Shown here: piece after piece, positions 16,928-26,450 of the stretch | Layout: every line of letters begins with the position of its first letter | Position numbering within the stretch: the stretch's first letter is position 1 | Origin: Bacteroidales bacterium | Lineage (GTDB): Bacteria > Bacteroidota > Bacteroidia > Bacteroidales > UBA932 | Assembly: GCA_017429475.1 (NCBI GenBank) | Contig: JAFROX010000014.1 | Span: forward strand, 1 to 50,917 | Direction: 5' to 3' | DNA: 50,917 bases | The notes under the pieces: model-generated | Databases searched by the model: none | What the model was told of the DNA's origin: nothing | What the model saw: only the letters and a program-made list of their open reading frames with translations | Made by a program: the position numbers and the translations under genes

Positions 16928-18187
16928 TGCAGTCACATATTTTGCTGCGCTGAGGCCTGCAAGGGCCCCGGTAGAGAACGCCATCTGCAGATTGTAACCA
17001 CCCGTATCACCATCAAGGTCAAGCACTTCCCCAGCGAAGAAGAGGCCTTTGTCAAGCCTTGACTGCATCGTCTTGGAGATGACCTCGTCGAGCGACACGC
17101 CGCCTGCGGTCACCACCGCCCTTCGGAAACCAGCGTGCCTGGCAATGGGGAAACGCCAGTCCTTCAGACGGTCGGCAAGCGTGTTGACGGTCAGATTCTT
17201 CGACATCGCATAGAAGGGTTCTATCATCTCGGCAGGCATAAACCTTCTCAGGATCTTCTTCATCCTGGCCTCGTTCATCATCGGTACCTCCCACTTGAAA
17301 GAAGCCACTTCCCTCTTGACCCTCTCCTTGAGTTCGTCGATGGGGATGGCCGGCTTGAGGTCGATGACCAGTTCCACGGAAGAACCGTTCTCGAGAGCGT
17401 GTATGGCCTTGCGGCTCACGCGGAAACCGAGCGGTCCTTCGATGCCGTCTTCAGTGAAAGTCATATCGCCCATCTCCGACTGGATCAGGTCGTGGTCCAC
17501 GAAGAGGTTGAGCCCGACGTTCCTGAGTTCCACGTCATACAGCCTTCCGTCATAGTTCCTGGGCATAAGGGCCGCCAGGCTGGGAAAACAGCGGGTGACG
17601 GTGTGGCCGAGCGACTCCGCCAATTCATAGCCCTTGCCATTCGAACCGGTGGCTGGATAAGAAAGGCCTCCGGTCGCTATGACCAGCGCCCTCGACATCA
17701 CCACCTCAGTCCTTATGAAGCGCGGTGACGAGATGTCGTTGTACGTGCATTTGAATATGTTGCCGTCAGTGCAGACTGCGAGCAGATCCGCATCCGGGAT
17801 GAGTTTCACGCCGACCTGCTTCATCCTGCCGACGAGCGCGTCGACCACGTCGAACGAATTCATGGACTTGGGAAAGACACGGTCGCCCTGGGTCTCCACG
17901 GTTTCAAGACCGATGCTGTTGAAATATTCTATCGTGGCCTCGTTGGAGAAGTTGAAGAAGGCGCTCTTGACAAAGTTGTTCTTGGGGTGGACGTGGGTGG
18001 AGAATTCGCTCCACGGCTTGGTGTTGGTGATGTTGCAGCGTCCCTTTCCCGTGATGGCAAGCTTGCGGCCGCAGAGATGGTTCTTTTCGAGCAACACCAC
18101 TTCCGCTCCGCTTTCAGCAGCCTTGATGGCTGCCATCATACCCGCTGGGCCTCCCCCTACGACCAGTACCTGAACTATCTCTTCCAT
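16922..18187 (-). CDS. HI0933/YhiN-family FAD-dependent oxidoreductase
   Basis: A 421-residue flavoprotein. The N-terminus has the dinucleotide-binding motif VLVVGGGPAGMMAAI followed by an acidic/lysine strand end (VVLLEK). The family stretches CGRKLAITGKGRCNITN and the C-terminal GEVLDLDGDTGGYNLQMAF are typical of HI0933/YhiN proteins. The physiological substrate is not established. It starts 4 bases after the mnmA stop, so the two are probably one transcript. Confidence 0.9.
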   Translation of the reverse strand: MEEIVQVLVVGGGPAGMMAAIKAAESGAEVVLLEKNHLCGRKLAITGKGRCNITNTKPWSEFSTHVHPKNNFVKSAFFNFSNEATIEYFNSIGLETVETQGDRVFPKSMNSFDVVDALVGRMKQVGVKLIPDADLLAVCTDGNIFKCTYNDISSPRFIRTEVVMSRALVIATGGLSYPATGSNGKGYELAESLGHTVTRCFPSLAALMPRNYDGRLYDVELRNVGLNLFVDHDLIQSEMGDMTFTEDGIEGPLGFRVSRKAIHALENGSSVELVIDLKPAIPIDELKERVKREVASFKWEVPMMNEARMKKILRRFMPAEMIEPFYAMSKNLTVNTLADRLKDWRFPIARHAGFRRAVVTAGGVSLDEVISKTMQSRLDKGLFFAGEVLDLDGDTGGYNLQMAFSTGALAGLSAAKYVTAS

Positions 18188-18191
18188 TTTG

Positions 18192-19364
18192 TCACCTGTT
18201 AATCACTCCGCTTCCCTGAAGCTCTCCTTCATTGTCATACCAGGCGGCAAACTGGCCTGCAGTCACGCCGCGCTGGGGTTTCTCAAAGATGATATAGAGA
18301 CCGTCGCCACGACAGATGAGCCTTGCCTGCTGCAGCGGCTGACGGTATCTGATTCTCACAAGGCAATCCCTCTCCTCTCCTTCAGCCAGGGCAAGGGACG
18401 GCCGCACCCAATGGATGTCGCGAGGTTCTATGCGGAGTCCGCGACGGTAGAGGCCGGGATGGTCCTGCCCCTCTCCTACATATATTACATTGTCGGCTAC
18501 ATCCGTGGCGATGACGAACAGCGGGTTCTTGTGGCCGCCGATATTCAGCCCGTGCCGCTGCCCAATGGTATAGAACTGCGCACCGTCGTGACGGCCGGCA
18601 AGCTTTCCGTCCTGTTCTGAATAGACAGTCGGGGCCGCGAGTTCTTCTATGGTCTCCGGCTCCTTGAGCCCTTCATAGAAATCCCTGAAGATTTCAATCA
18701 CCTTTCCCTCCTTCGGTTTGAGCTTCTGCTGAAGGAATACCGGCAGATCCACCTTGCCCACAAAGCAGATTCCTTGGGAATCCTTCTTTTCAGCGCTGGG
18801 GAGTCCTGCTTCCTTCGCTATCCTGCGGACTTCCGGCTTGGTCAGGTCTCCAATCGGGAAAAGGGCGTAGCGGAGCTGCTCCTGCGTCAGCTGGCAGAGG
18901 AAATAGCTCTGGTCCTTGTTGTTGTCAAGCCCAGCCAGCAGGCGGTATGCCGTCTGTCCGTCAGTCTCAGTCACCGTGTCCTTGCGGCAGTAATGCCCGG
19001 TAGCGACGTATTCGGCTCCGAGGCTGAGCGCGTGCTTGAGGAAGGAGTCGAACTTGATCTCTCGGTTGCAGAGCACGTCGGGGTTGGGAGTGAATCCTCG
19101 CTCATAGCCGTCGAACATATAATCCACCACACGCCTGCGGTATTCTTCGCTCAGGTCCACGAAATGGAAAGGAATGCCGATCTTGCGGGCCACCATCTCG
19201 GCCACGCTGCGTTCCTCCTCCCACTCGCAGTCGCCGTGCAGGGTTCCTGTCGCGTCATTCCAGTTCTGCATAAACACCGCGAACACATCGTGTCCGGCTT
19301 TCTTCAGAAGAAGCGCCGCGACACTCGAATCAACTCCACCGGAAAGTCCGACTGCAATTTTCAT
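18192..19364 (-). CDS. mnmA: tRNA-specific 2-thiouridylase
   Basis: ATP-dependent enzyme that places sulfur on uridine 34 of tRNAs for Lys, Glu and Gln. The PP-loop motif is GLSGGVDSS (6-14). The two catalytic cysteines are Cys99 (VLCNREIKFD) and Cys200 (QGICFVGK). A C-terminal beta-barrel region with IGQRHGLNIGG is present. At 390 residues it is full length. It diverges from the SRP RNA gene over a 47-base gap and precedes the flavoprotein gene. Confidence 0.95.
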   Translation of the reverse strand: MKIAVGLSGGVDSSVAALLLKKAGHDVFAVFMQNWNDATGTLHGDCEWEEERSVAEMVARKIGIPFHFVDLSEEYRRRVVDYMFDGYERGFTPNPDVLCNREIKFDSFLKHALSLGAEYVATGHYCRKDTVTETDGQTAYRLLAGLDNNKDQSYFLCQLTQEQLRYALFPIGDLTKPEVRRIAKEAGLPSAEKKDSQGICFVGKVDLPVFLQQKLKPKEGKVIEIFRDFYEGLKEPETIEELAAPTVYSEQDGKLAGRHDGAQFYTIGQRHGLNIGGHKNPLFVIATDVADNVIYVGEGQDHPGLYRRGLRIEPRDIHWVRPSLALAEGEERDCLVRIRYRQPLQQARLICRGDGLYIIFEKPQRGVTAGQFAAWYDNEGELQGSGVINR

Positions 19365-19378
19365 TACTACAATTTTTA

Positions 19379-19407
19379 TTGCGATTCAAAAAAATCCACT
19401 ACCTTTG
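19379..19407 (+). promoter_or_regulatory. SRP RNA promoter
   Basis: TTG at 19379-19381, an 18-base spacer and TACCTTTG at 19400-19407, directly before the SRP RNA 5' end. It matches the Bacteroidota consensus. Confidence 0.65.
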
Positions 19408-19410
19408 TGC

Positions 19411-19514
19411 CGGGTAAGTCTTACACGACCAGCTCCTGTCGAACTCCCCCAGGGCCGGAAGGCAGCAAGGGTAGATGGTTGTAGCGGTGCGATGTAATAA
19501 GCTTACCCTTTTTT
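19411..19514 (+). ncRNA. ffs: signal recognition particle RNA (4.5S type)
   Basis: The conserved domain IV core is visible at 19451-19475 (CAGGGCCGGAAGGCAGCAAG, with the GGAA tetraloop and the asymmetric-loop bases). The ends pair: GGGTAAG at 19412-19418 with CTTACCC at 19502-19508. A run of six T follows at 19509-19514. The molecule is therefore a compact hairpin of about 97 nucleotides without an Alu domain. It partners with Ffh to target membrane proteins. It lies between the mnmA and cdd genes, which are both on the other strand. Confidence 0.93.
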
Positions 19515-19515
19515 G

Positions 19516-19995
19516 TTATTCCTCCAGATTGTCAAAATAAAAGGGCAACAAATCCTTGACTGAGGCAAACACCTCCACCCTGCCAGCGCTGCCGACAATC
19601 ACCGTCATCGGCGCGCCACCCATCTCTTCATACTGCACCAGTGCCTGACGGCAGGCTCCGCAAGGATAGGTCGGAGTCTCGGTAAGTCCGCCCTCGTGGC
19701 AGGCGGCCACGGCGATGGCCAGCATCCTGGCCCCGGGATAGGCGGCTCCGGCATAGTAGCAGGCCGACCGTTCGGCACAAAGCCCGGAAGGATATGCGGC
19801 ATTCTCCTGGTTGGAGCCACACACCACCTCTCCGTTGTCAAGCAATATGGCCGCACCGACCCTGAAGTTGGAATAAGGGGCATAGGCACGTTCCGTAGCT
19901 TCGATCGCCTTCTGCAGAAGAGCCTTCCACTCGGCCGGAAGTTCGTCTTTCGACTGATATACCTGATAGCTTATGTTGAGTTGCTTGTTTTGCAT
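19516..19995 (-). CDS. cdd: cytidine deaminase
   Basis: Zinc enzyme of pyrimidine salvage that deaminates cytidine and deoxycytidine to uridine forms. The catalytic motif CAE is at 73-75 (GLCAERSAC), and the other zinc ligands are in PCGAC (Cys112, Cys115). At 159 residues it is a tetrameric-type single-domain deaminase. It converges on the SRP RNA gene, its stop lying just past that gene's T-run, and diverges from the glucosaminidase gene. Confidence 0.93.
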   Translation of the reverse strand: MQNKQLNISYQVYQSKDELPAEWKALLQKAIEATERAYAPYSNFRVGAAILLDNGEVVCGSNQENAAYPSGLCAERSACYYAGAAYPGARMLAIAVAACHEGGLTETPTYPCGACRQALVQYEEMGGAPMTVIVGSAGRVEVFASVKDLLPFYFDNLEE

Positions 19996-20035
19996 GGCGG
20001 CAAGGCGTATTTATGCGAAATTAGTAAAAAATGCT

Positions 20036-20043
20036 TAATTTCG
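20036..20043 (+). promoter_or_regulatory. possible -7 element before the glucosaminidase gene
   Basis: TAATTTCG differs from TAnnTTTG at one base and ends 5 bases before the chosen ATG at 20049. If used, the message would be nearly leaderless. A similar TAATTTCG occurs on the minus strand upstream of cdd. No clear -33 element is seen. Confidence 0.3.
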
Positions 20044-20048
20044 CTCTT

Positions 20049-21011
20049 ATGAAGGCCGTCTATCTCTCACTCTGCTGCCTGATGCTTTTCACCGGTCTTG
20101 CCGCCGGCGCAGGGCTCCCGCAGGCCGCATCCGACTACAGGACGGACTATATTCTCAAATACAAGGATGCAGCGATAGCCCAGATGAAGAGCAGCGGCAT
20201 TCCGGCCAGCATCACGCTCGCACAGGCCTGTCTGGAGTCCGGTTTCGGCACGTCCACCCTGGCCACACAGGGCAACAACCATTTCGGCATCAAATGCCAC
20301 GACTACACTGGGCGCAAGATGTATGTCGACGATGACGTCAAGGACGACTGCTTCCGCGTGTACGACAAGGTGGAAGACTCCTTCCAGGACCATTCCGACT
20401 TCCTGCGCTACCGTTCCAGGTATTCGTTCCTGTTCGACCTTGACCCCACCGACTATAAAGGCTGGGCCTACGGGCTCAAGGCCGCCGGATACGCCACAGA
20501 CCCTCAGTATGCCACGCGGCTGATAGACCTTATCGAACGCTATGACCTGCAGCAGTACGACGGCGCCGTCAGTCCCGAAGACCTGCCGGTGACTCCGGTA
20601 GTCGCAAAGTTGCCCGAACAGGTAGAGCTCAAGGCCACAAGCCCCCTCTACAAGATTTCTCTCCAGCGAGAGATCCTCAAGCGCAACAATGTGATCTACG
20701 TCATAGCCAACGGGTATGAAACCTTCTCGTCGATAGCCCGTGAGTTCAACCTGTTCCCCAGGGAGATACTCCGCTTCAACGACGAGAAGCGCGACCGTAT
20801 GCTGCAGGACGGAGAGACAGTATACATCGAGGCCAAGAAGAAGCAGGCCGCCAGACTCCTCGACAAACACGTCGTCGAAGAAGGCGAGACCATGCACGAG
20901 ATCAGCCAGCAATATGCTGTAAGGCTGAAAAACCTCTACAAATACAATCCGGGCCTGAGCGCCGGCAGGGAGCCTGAACCCGGAAGCATCATCAACCTCA
21001 GGAAACAATGA
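20049..21011 (+). CDS. glucosaminidase-domain peptidoglycan hydrolase with LysM repeats
   Basis: Secreted cell-wall hydrolase of 320 residues. A signal peptide (MKAVYLSLCCLMLFTGLAAG) is followed by a GH73-type glucosaminidase domain with the family segments SITLAQACLESGFGTS and NNHFGIKCH, where the Glu in CLESGFG is the probable catalytic acid. Two C-terminal LysM-like units follow: a degenerate one (IYVIANGYETFSSIARE) and a clearer one (VVEEGETMHEISQQYAV). I chose the ATG at 20049 because it begins directly with the signal peptide; an ATG at 20031 is in frame. The stop overlaps the mltG start (ATGA). Confidence 0.88.
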   Translation: MKAVYLSLCCLMLFTGLAAGAGLPQAASDYRTDYILKYKDAAIAQMKSSGIPASITLAQACLESGFGTSTLATQGNNHFGIKCHDYTGRKMYVDDDVKDDCFRVYDKVEDSFQDHSDFLRYRSRYSFLFDLDPTDYKGWAYGLKAAGYATDPQYATRLIDLIERYDLQQYDGAVSPEDLPVTPVVAKLPEQVELKATSPLYKISLQREILKRNNVIYVIANGYETFSSIAREFNLFPREILRFNDEKRDRMLQDGETVYIEAKKKQAARLLDKHVVEEGETMHEISQQYAVRLKNLYKYNPGLSAGREPEPGSIINLRKQ

Positions 21012-22042
21012 AAAAAGCAATACTGCTGGCGCTCATAGCGCTTATGGCAATAACCCTACTGGTAGGATACAGTTACTACCGCACCTACTATAAGCCCAAC
21101 TCAGCCGCAAACGAAGCTGACATCTACGTCTATGCCGACGGCACATACGACGCCTTCCTCGACTCCCTGTTCAGCAACGGAGTTGTCAGGGACCGCAAGA
21201 CCTTCACAAAGGCTGCCGACAAACTAGGGCTTGCCGATGTGCTGAAGGCCGGGCACTACAACGTGAAGCAGGGCCTCACCAACAAGGAAATAGTCAGGAT
21301 CTTCGCCAACGGCTACCAGACGCCCGTGATGCTTCAGGTCAAAGGCTACATCCACACACCGGAGGCGATGGCAGGATACCTCGGCAGGAGGCTGCACGAC
21401 GACTCCACCGCCTTCGTCAACACCCTGCACGACACAGGCCTGATGAAGAGCCTGGGCTTCACCAAAGAGACCTACCTGAGCGTCTTCATCCCTGACACAT
21501 ACGAAGTATGGTGGACGATATCTCCTGAAGACCTCGTCAAAAGGATGAAGAAGGAATACGACGCATTCTGGAATGAGGACCGCACTGCCAAGGCCAGAGC
21601 CATAGGGCTCACCAGGGACCAGGTGATGACGCTGGCGTCGATAGTCATAGAAGAGACCAAGTATGAGCCTGAAATGCCGACGGTGGCAGGCGTTTACATC
21701 AACCGTCTAAACAAGGGAATGCTGCTGCAGGCAGACCCCACCGTCAAGTTCGCGCTGAACCAGGAGGGGGTCACAAGGATACTCAACAAGCACCTTTCGG
21801 TCGACTCGCCGTACAATACTTACATCCATCCCGGCCTTCCTCCGGGACCCATAACGATAGCTCCGAAATCAGCCATCGAGGCCGTTCTGAACTATCAGCA
21901 CCACAATTATCTGTATTTCTGCGCCAAGGACACGTTCGACGGACAGCATAACTTCGCCGTCACCTACGCCGACCATCTCAGGAACGCCCGGGCCTATCAG
22001 CGGGCCTTGAGTGCAAGGACTTCCTCCAGCGCGGCCCGGTAG
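21008..22042 (+). CDS. mltG: endolytic murein transglycosylase
   Basis: Membrane-anchored enzyme that cleaves nascent glycan strands. It has one N-terminal transmembrane segment (about 4-22), a LysM-like region and the YceG catalytic domain. The family core LASIVIEETKYE contains the catalytic glutamate (Glu215 or Glu216), followed by INRLNKGMLLQADPTVKFAL and HPGLPPGPI. At 344 residues it is full length. It overlaps the upstream glucosaminidase stop by 4 bases, so two wall-cutting enzymes are coupled. Its 3' end overlaps the convergent S41 protease gene by 46 bases. Confidence 0.93.
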   Translation: MKKAILLALIALMAITLLVGYSYYRTYYKPNSAANEADIYVYADGTYDAFLDSLFSNGVVRDRKTFTKAADKLGLADVLKAGHYNVKQGLTNKEIVRIFANGYQTPVMLQVKGYIHTPEAMAGYLGRRLHDDSTAFVNTLHDTGLMKSLGFTKETYLSVFIPDTYEVWWTISPEDLVKRMKKEYDAFWNEDRTAKARAIGLTRDQVMTLASIVIEETKYEPEMPTVAGVYINRLNKGMLLQADPTVKFALNQEGVTRILNKHLSVDSPYNTYIHPGLPPGPITIAPKSAIEAVLNYQHHNYLYFCAKDTFDGQHNFAVTYADHLRNARAYQRALSARTSSSAAR

Positions 22043-23571
22043 TCGTCATCCTCGCTGTTGATGACCTGGTAATAGGTGCTCTCGTTCCAGACAGCCCTGG
22101 CCATCAGGGCCTTCATCGCAAGCTTTATCTCAGGTGTAGACTTCTCGATTTCTTCGTCAGAAGCCTTGACGCCTTCTGTCTTCGCATATTCCAGAAACTC
22201 AGCATATGCTGCGTCGACAGCAGGATCAGCCACAAGTTCCTGCCAGGATGCATACTTCTGCTGCATCGCAGTCCTGCGGGAATCCATATAGCCGTTCACG
22301 AACTCCTGCAGCAGTCCCCTGGATGCGACTGCAGAATAGAACCTTGAGACATATGATGTGTCGCGGGACACGAATATGTCAGGCATAATGCCTCCGCCGC
22401 CATAGACGGTGCGTCCCTTGACAAGGGTGGTGAACTTCTGGGACTCGTCGAACCTGATGCTGTCGCGGCTGAAGCTCTCCCCTCTCTGGTAGCGTTCATT
22501 ATGCTCCTGATAGTATTGCTGGCTGTTGCCTTCTTCGTAAGGGCTCTGGATGACACGGCCGCTCGGAGTGTGATAGCGTGCGACAGTCACCCTCAGGGCA
22601 GATCCGTCCCTGAACGGGAGCTCACGCTGCACAAGGCCCTTGCCGAAGGTGCGGCGGCCTACTATCGTGCCGCGGTCCCAGTCCTGAATGGCTCCGGCCA
22701 CGATTTCACTGGCAGATGCAGAGTTTTCATCGACCATTATCACAAGCGGACCATCCTGATAGATTCCGTTGCCGGTGGCGAACTGCTCGTCAGTCTTGAC
22801 CCTTGCTCCTTCGGAATACATAAGCAGCTGGCCTTTTGAAAGGAACATATTTGCTATCGTAAGAGCCGAACTCAGCAGTCCGCCTCCGTTGCCCCTGAGA
22901 TCCAGGATCACGCCATCAGGCACGACACCCAGGCTCCTGATCGCATCGAAAACCTCCCGGCCAGAGGTGGCGGCAAAACGGCTCAGCTTGACATAAACTA
23001 CGCCTGGAGCGGCTTCGTAGGTTGATACAACGCTTTCCATCGGTATGCGGTCGCGGGTGATGCGGTACGTGCGCGTTCCGGGGACACCCTTGCGCATCAC
23101 GCCGACATCCACCTTAGAGCCGCGACGGCCGCGCAGCAGCGCCCGAACCTTGTTGTTCGTGATGCCTACGCCCGCCACATTCACGGTATCGACCATTGTG
23201 ATCTTGTCACCTGTCTGTATTCCCACTTTCGAAGCAGGCCCACCTGCGATTACATTCTGGACTGTCAGGGTATCCTTGATGAGGGCGAACTCGATGCCTA
23301 TGCCGTCGAACTCACCGCTCATCGACTCGTCTGCCTCCTCTGTCGCCTGTCTGGTCATAAAGACCGTATGAGGGTCCAGTGAAGAGACCACGGCCTCGAT
23401 TGCCTGGTCGGCAAGAGACTCGTAATCGAGAGAGTCCACATAGTAGTCCTGAATGAACATAAGGGCCATCGCAATCTTGCTGAACTGCTCGCGGGAGAAC
23501 TGCGCATTGGCGCATACCGGCATTATGACAGCAAGTATTACCGTTGCAAGGAAAGCGGAGATTTTTTTCAT
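21997..23571 (-). CDS. S41-family C-terminal processing protease
   Basis: Secreted serine protease of the CtpA/Prc type. A signal peptide (to about residue 23) precedes a PDZ domain (about 88-165) and the S41 core. The catalytic dyad is Ser286 (DENSASASEI) and Lys311 (RTFGKG), spaced 25 residues apart as in the family. The region after the core (about 370-524) is a helical extension common in Bacteroidota members. The start overlaps the RNase Z stop by one base (TGATG). The 3' end overlaps mltG by 46 bases in the convergent direction. Confidence 0.92.
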   Translation of the reverse strand: MKKISAFLATVILAVIMPVCANAQFSREQFSKIAMALMFIQDYYVDSLDYESLADQAIEAVVSSLDPHTVFMTRQATEEADESMSGEFDGIGIEFALIKDTLTVQNVIAGGPASKVGIQTGDKITMVDTVNVAGVGITNNKVRALLRGRRGSKVDVGVMRKGVPGTRTYRITRDRIPMESVVSTYEAAPGVVYVKLSRFAATSGREVFDAIRSLGVVPDGVILDLRGNGGGLLSSALTIANMFLSKGQLLMYSEGARVKTDEQFATGNGIYQDGPLVIMVDENSASASEIVAGAIQDWDRGTIVGRRTFGKGLVQRELPFRDGSALRVTVARYHTPSGRVIQSPYEEGNSQQYYQEHNERYQRGESFSRDSIRFDESQKFTTLVKGRTVYGGGGIMPDIFVSRDTSYVSRFYSAVASRGLLQEFVNGYMDSRRTAMQQKYASWQELVADPAVDAAYAEFLEYAKTEGVKASDEEIEKSTPEIKLAMKALMARAVWNESTYYQVINSEDDDYRAALEEVLALKAR

Positions 23572-24500
23572 CAGAATAGTTTTTTGACGGGGACATCAAA
23601 AATCATACCTTCTTCAGCCATATAAGTTTCGGGGAAAACCTGCCTGGCCTCATCCAGAAGCACATTCACATCGGGATAGCGTGAAGAGAAATGGCCGATT
23701 ACGAGTTTCCCCGCCCCTGCAGCCGCAGCGACCCTGGCCGCATCTTCAGCCGTCGAATGGAAATACTCCGAAGAAAGGTCGCGCATATCGTTGCCGAAAG
23801 TGGCCTCGTGATAGAGGACGTCCACTCCGCGCACCCATCCTTCCAGTTCGGGGAACGGAGCGGTATCGCTGCAATAGGCGGCGCTGCGGGGCACATACGG
23901 CTTGTAAGCATACTTAGCCGCTTCGAGAACGTTGCCGTCCTCGCGTACCACGTCGTTACCGGCCTTGAGAGAGCCTATCTCCTGGAGGGTCAGGGCATCC
24001 TGCTCGATGAACTCCTTGCGGACGTTGAGCGCGGGTTCCTCCTCGCGGAAAAGAAAGCCGTAGGTCTCCACCTTGTGGTTCAGGGGAAACGCGAAAACCT
24101 TGCAGTTGCGCGTGGCAATGATCTCTTCAGGAGCGGTGGCCTTCAGCGGAACGAAGTTTATGTCGAACTTGACTCCGTCGGCGAAATAGTTCTTGAAGAA
24201 CTTCAGCGTATGGCAGAATGCCTCGGGGGCATAGATGTACAGCGGAGCCGTACGGCCTTTCAAAGCCATCGTAGAGAGCAGCGGCATTATGCCGAACACG
24301 TGGTCGCCGTGGAGATGCGAGATGAGAATGTTCTCTATCTTGGCGTGGGAGATGCCGTGCCTGGCCAGCAGGATCTGGCTGCCTTCGGCACAGTCAATTA
24401 AAAACAAGCGCCCGCGTACGTTCATTACATGGGCGCTTGAAAATCTATTGTTTGAAGGAACGGCCGAAGCCGTTCCCAAAGTAGTCAGAGAGAACTCCAT
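23571..24500 (-). CDS. rnz: ribonuclease Z
   Basis: Metallo-beta-lactamase-fold endonuclease that matures the 3' ends of tRNA precursors. The zinc motif HLHGDH is at 62-67. AYCSDTAPFPE and a later GHFSSRY supply further ligands typical of the family. At 309 residues it is the short bacterial form. It begins 6 bases after the rpsA stop and overlaps the S41 protease start by one base, so rpsA, rnz and the protease form a run of closely packed genes. Confidence 0.93.
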   Translation of the reverse strand: MEFSLTTLGTASAVPSNNRFSSAHVMNVRGRLFLIDCAEGSQILLARHGISHAKIENILISHLHGDHVFGIMPLLSTMALKGRTAPLYIYAPEAFCHTLKFFKNYFADGVKFDINFVPLKATAPEEIIATRNCKVFAFPLNHKVETYGFLFREEEPALNVRKEFIEQDALTLQEIGSLKAGNDVVREDGNVLEAAKYAYKPYVPRSAAYCSDTAPFPELEGWVRGVDVLYHEATFGNDMRDLSSEYFHSTAEDAARVAAAAGAGKLVIGHFSSRYPDVNVLLDEARQVFPETYMAEEGMIFDVPVKKLF

Positions 24501-24506
24501 CCGGAA

Positions 24507-26405
24507 TTATTCCTCGGTAGCTTCTGAAGCTGCAGCAGCTTCTTTCTTCTCCATTTCGCTCTTGAGGGCTGCGAGTGAGCTGATGTCACCGAGAGTGGTC
24601 TTCTCAAGGTTGGCTTTGAGCTTCTTCACTGCCTTCTGAGTGTTGTTGGCCTCAGCGTTCTGCTCTTTCTGCTCTTTAGCAGCTTCTTCCTTGCGTGCGT
24701 CAGAGTAAGTGCGGCTGTGGCTCAGAGTGATCTTGCGGCTTGCCTTGTTGAATTCGAGAACCCTGAAAGGAAGCACTTCGCCTACTGCAGGATTGCTGCC
24801 GTCTTCCTTGACGAGCTGGCGGTTTGAAGCGAAACCTTCGATACCGTCTGCGAGGGCAACCACAGCACCCTTGTCATTCATGCTGACGATTGTACCGTCG
24901 TGAACTGAACCAACGGTGTAAACTGACTCATACTCTTCCCAAGGGCTTTCCTCAAGCTGCTTGTGGCCGAGGCTGAGACGGCGGATGGCCTGGTCAACGT
25001 CGAGAACTACGACATCGATCTTGTCACCTACTGATACGACTTCGCTCGGGTGTTTGATCTTCTTGGTCCAGCTCAGGTCGCTGATGTGGACGAGACCCTC
25101 GACACCTTCCTTAAGCTCTACGAACACACCGAAGTTGGTGATGTTGCGAACGATGGCGGTATGCTTGCTGTTGATAGGATATTCCTCAACGATATTTGCC
25201 CAGGGATCCGGTTTGAGCTGTTTGATGCCGAGAGACATCTTGCGCTCGTCGCGGTCGAGTGACAGAACGACTGCCTCAACCTCGTCGCCTACCTTGAAGA
25301 AATCCTGTGCGCTGCGCAGGTGCTGGCTCCAGCTCATTTCTGAAACGTGGATCAGACCTTCTACGCCGGGCTGGATCTCAACGAATGCGCCGTAATCAGC
25401 GATGACGACAACTTTGCCTTTAACCTTGTCACCAACCTTGATGTTCGGGTCGAGAGCTTCCCAAGGATGAGGAGTAAGCTGTTTGACACCGAGGGCGATG
25501 CGCTTCTTGACATCGTCGAAGTCAAGGATAACGACGTTGATCTTCTGGTCGAGTGAAACGACCTCTTCAGGATGGTTGATCCTGCCCCAGCTGAGGTCAG
25601 TGATGTGGATGAGTCCGTCCACACCGCCGAGGTCGACGAATACACCGTAAGAGGTGATGTTCTTGACAACACCTTCGAGGATCTGACCTTTCTCGAGCTT
25701 GCTGATGATTTCAGCTTTCTGAGCTTCGAGTTCAGCCTCGATAAGAGCCTTGTGGGAAACTACTACGTTGCGGTACTCGTTGTTGATCTTGACGATCTTG
25801 AAGTCCATAGTCTTGTTGACGAATACGTCGTAGTCCCTGATGGGCTTGACATCTATCTGTGAACCGGGCAGGAATGCTTCGATTCCGAACACATCCACGA
25901 TCATACCGCCTTTCGTACGGCACTTGATATAGCCTTTCACGATCTCGTCTTTCTCGAACGCCTCGTTTACCCTGTCCCAAGAACGGAGTGAACGTGCACG
26001 TTTGTGAGAAAGGATCAGCTGGCCTTTCTTGTCCTCTGCATTCTCTACGTAAACCTCAACCTTGTCGCCTACTGCGAGCTCGGGGTTGTAACGGAATTCG
26101 TTGATGCTGATGACGCCTTCGCTCTTGTAACCGATGTTGACGATTACTTCGCGTTTGTTGATGGCGGTAACGACACCCTCGACAACTTCATTTTCGCTGA
26201 TGCGTGAGAGAGTCTGGTTGTAAGCATCTTCAGTTGCCTGACGGTCAACTCCGCTGGGGGTTTCGTTCTCGAACTCGTCCCAGTTGAAGCTGTCGTTGCT
26301 TACTGATGCGTTGCTTTTGTGTTTGGGGGTTTCAGCCTTGACTTCCTTGGTCTCGACTGCTGCCACTTCGGGAGTGGTTTCCTGTACGGTTTTTTCTTCT
26401 TCCAT
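24507..26405 (-). CDS. rpsA: 30S ribosomal protein S1
   Basis: RNA-binding ribosomal protein that recruits mRNAs, expected to be important in a lineage that rarely uses Shine-Dalgarno pairing. Six S1 domains can be traced, for example ITSYGVFVDLGGVDGLIHIT, IADYGAFVEIQPGVEGLIHV and ITNFGVFVELKEGVEGLVHI. A charged helical C-terminal tail of about 75 residues follows (TLGDISSLAALK). I chose the ATG at 26405 (MEEEKTVQ), which matches the usual start of Bacteroidota S1; an ATG at 26441 is in frame but adds an atypical sequence. Confidence 0.93.
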   Translation of the reverse strand: MEEEKTVQETTPEVAAVETKEVKAETPKHKSNASVSNDSFNWDEFENETPSGVDRQATEDAYNQTLSRISENEVVEGVVTAINKREVIVNIGYKSEGVISINEFRYNPELAVGDKVEVYVENAEDKKGQLILSHKRARSLRSWDRVNEAFEKDEIVKGYIKCRTKGGMIVDVFGIEAFLPGSQIDVKPIRDYDVFVNKTMDFKIVKINNEYRNVVVSHKALIEAELEAQKAEIISKLEKGQILEGVVKNITSYGVFVDLGGVDGLIHITDLSWGRINHPEEVVSLDQKINVVILDFDDVKKRIALGVKQLTPHPWEALDPNIKVGDKVKGKVVVIADYGAFVEIQPGVEGLIHVSEMSWSQHLRSAQDFFKVGDEVEAVVLSLDRDERKMSLGIKQLKPDPWANIVEEYPINSKHTAIVRNITNFGVFVELKEGVEGLVHISDLSWTKKIKHPSEVVSVGDKIDVVVLDVDQAIRRLSLGHKQLEESPWEEYESVYTVGSVHDGTIVSMNDKGAVVALADGIEGFASNRQLVKEDGSNPAVGEVLPFRVLEFNKASRKITLSHSRTYSDARKEEAAKEQKEQNAEANNTQKAVKKLKANLEKTTLGDISSLAALKSEMEKKEAAAASEATEE

Positions 26406-26450
26406 AGTTTGTAATAAATTAACTAATAAGGAGTTAGACAATATTTATAA

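Noticed and set aside
20067-21020. Long leftward open frame of 317 codons
   Set aside because: It is antisense to the glucosaminidase gene, which has a signal peptide and family motifs.
26441-26443. Upstream ATG of rpsA as the true start
   Set aside because: It adds 12 residues (MSNSLLVNLLQT) unlike Bacteroidota S1 starts, whereas the ATG at 26405 fits them.
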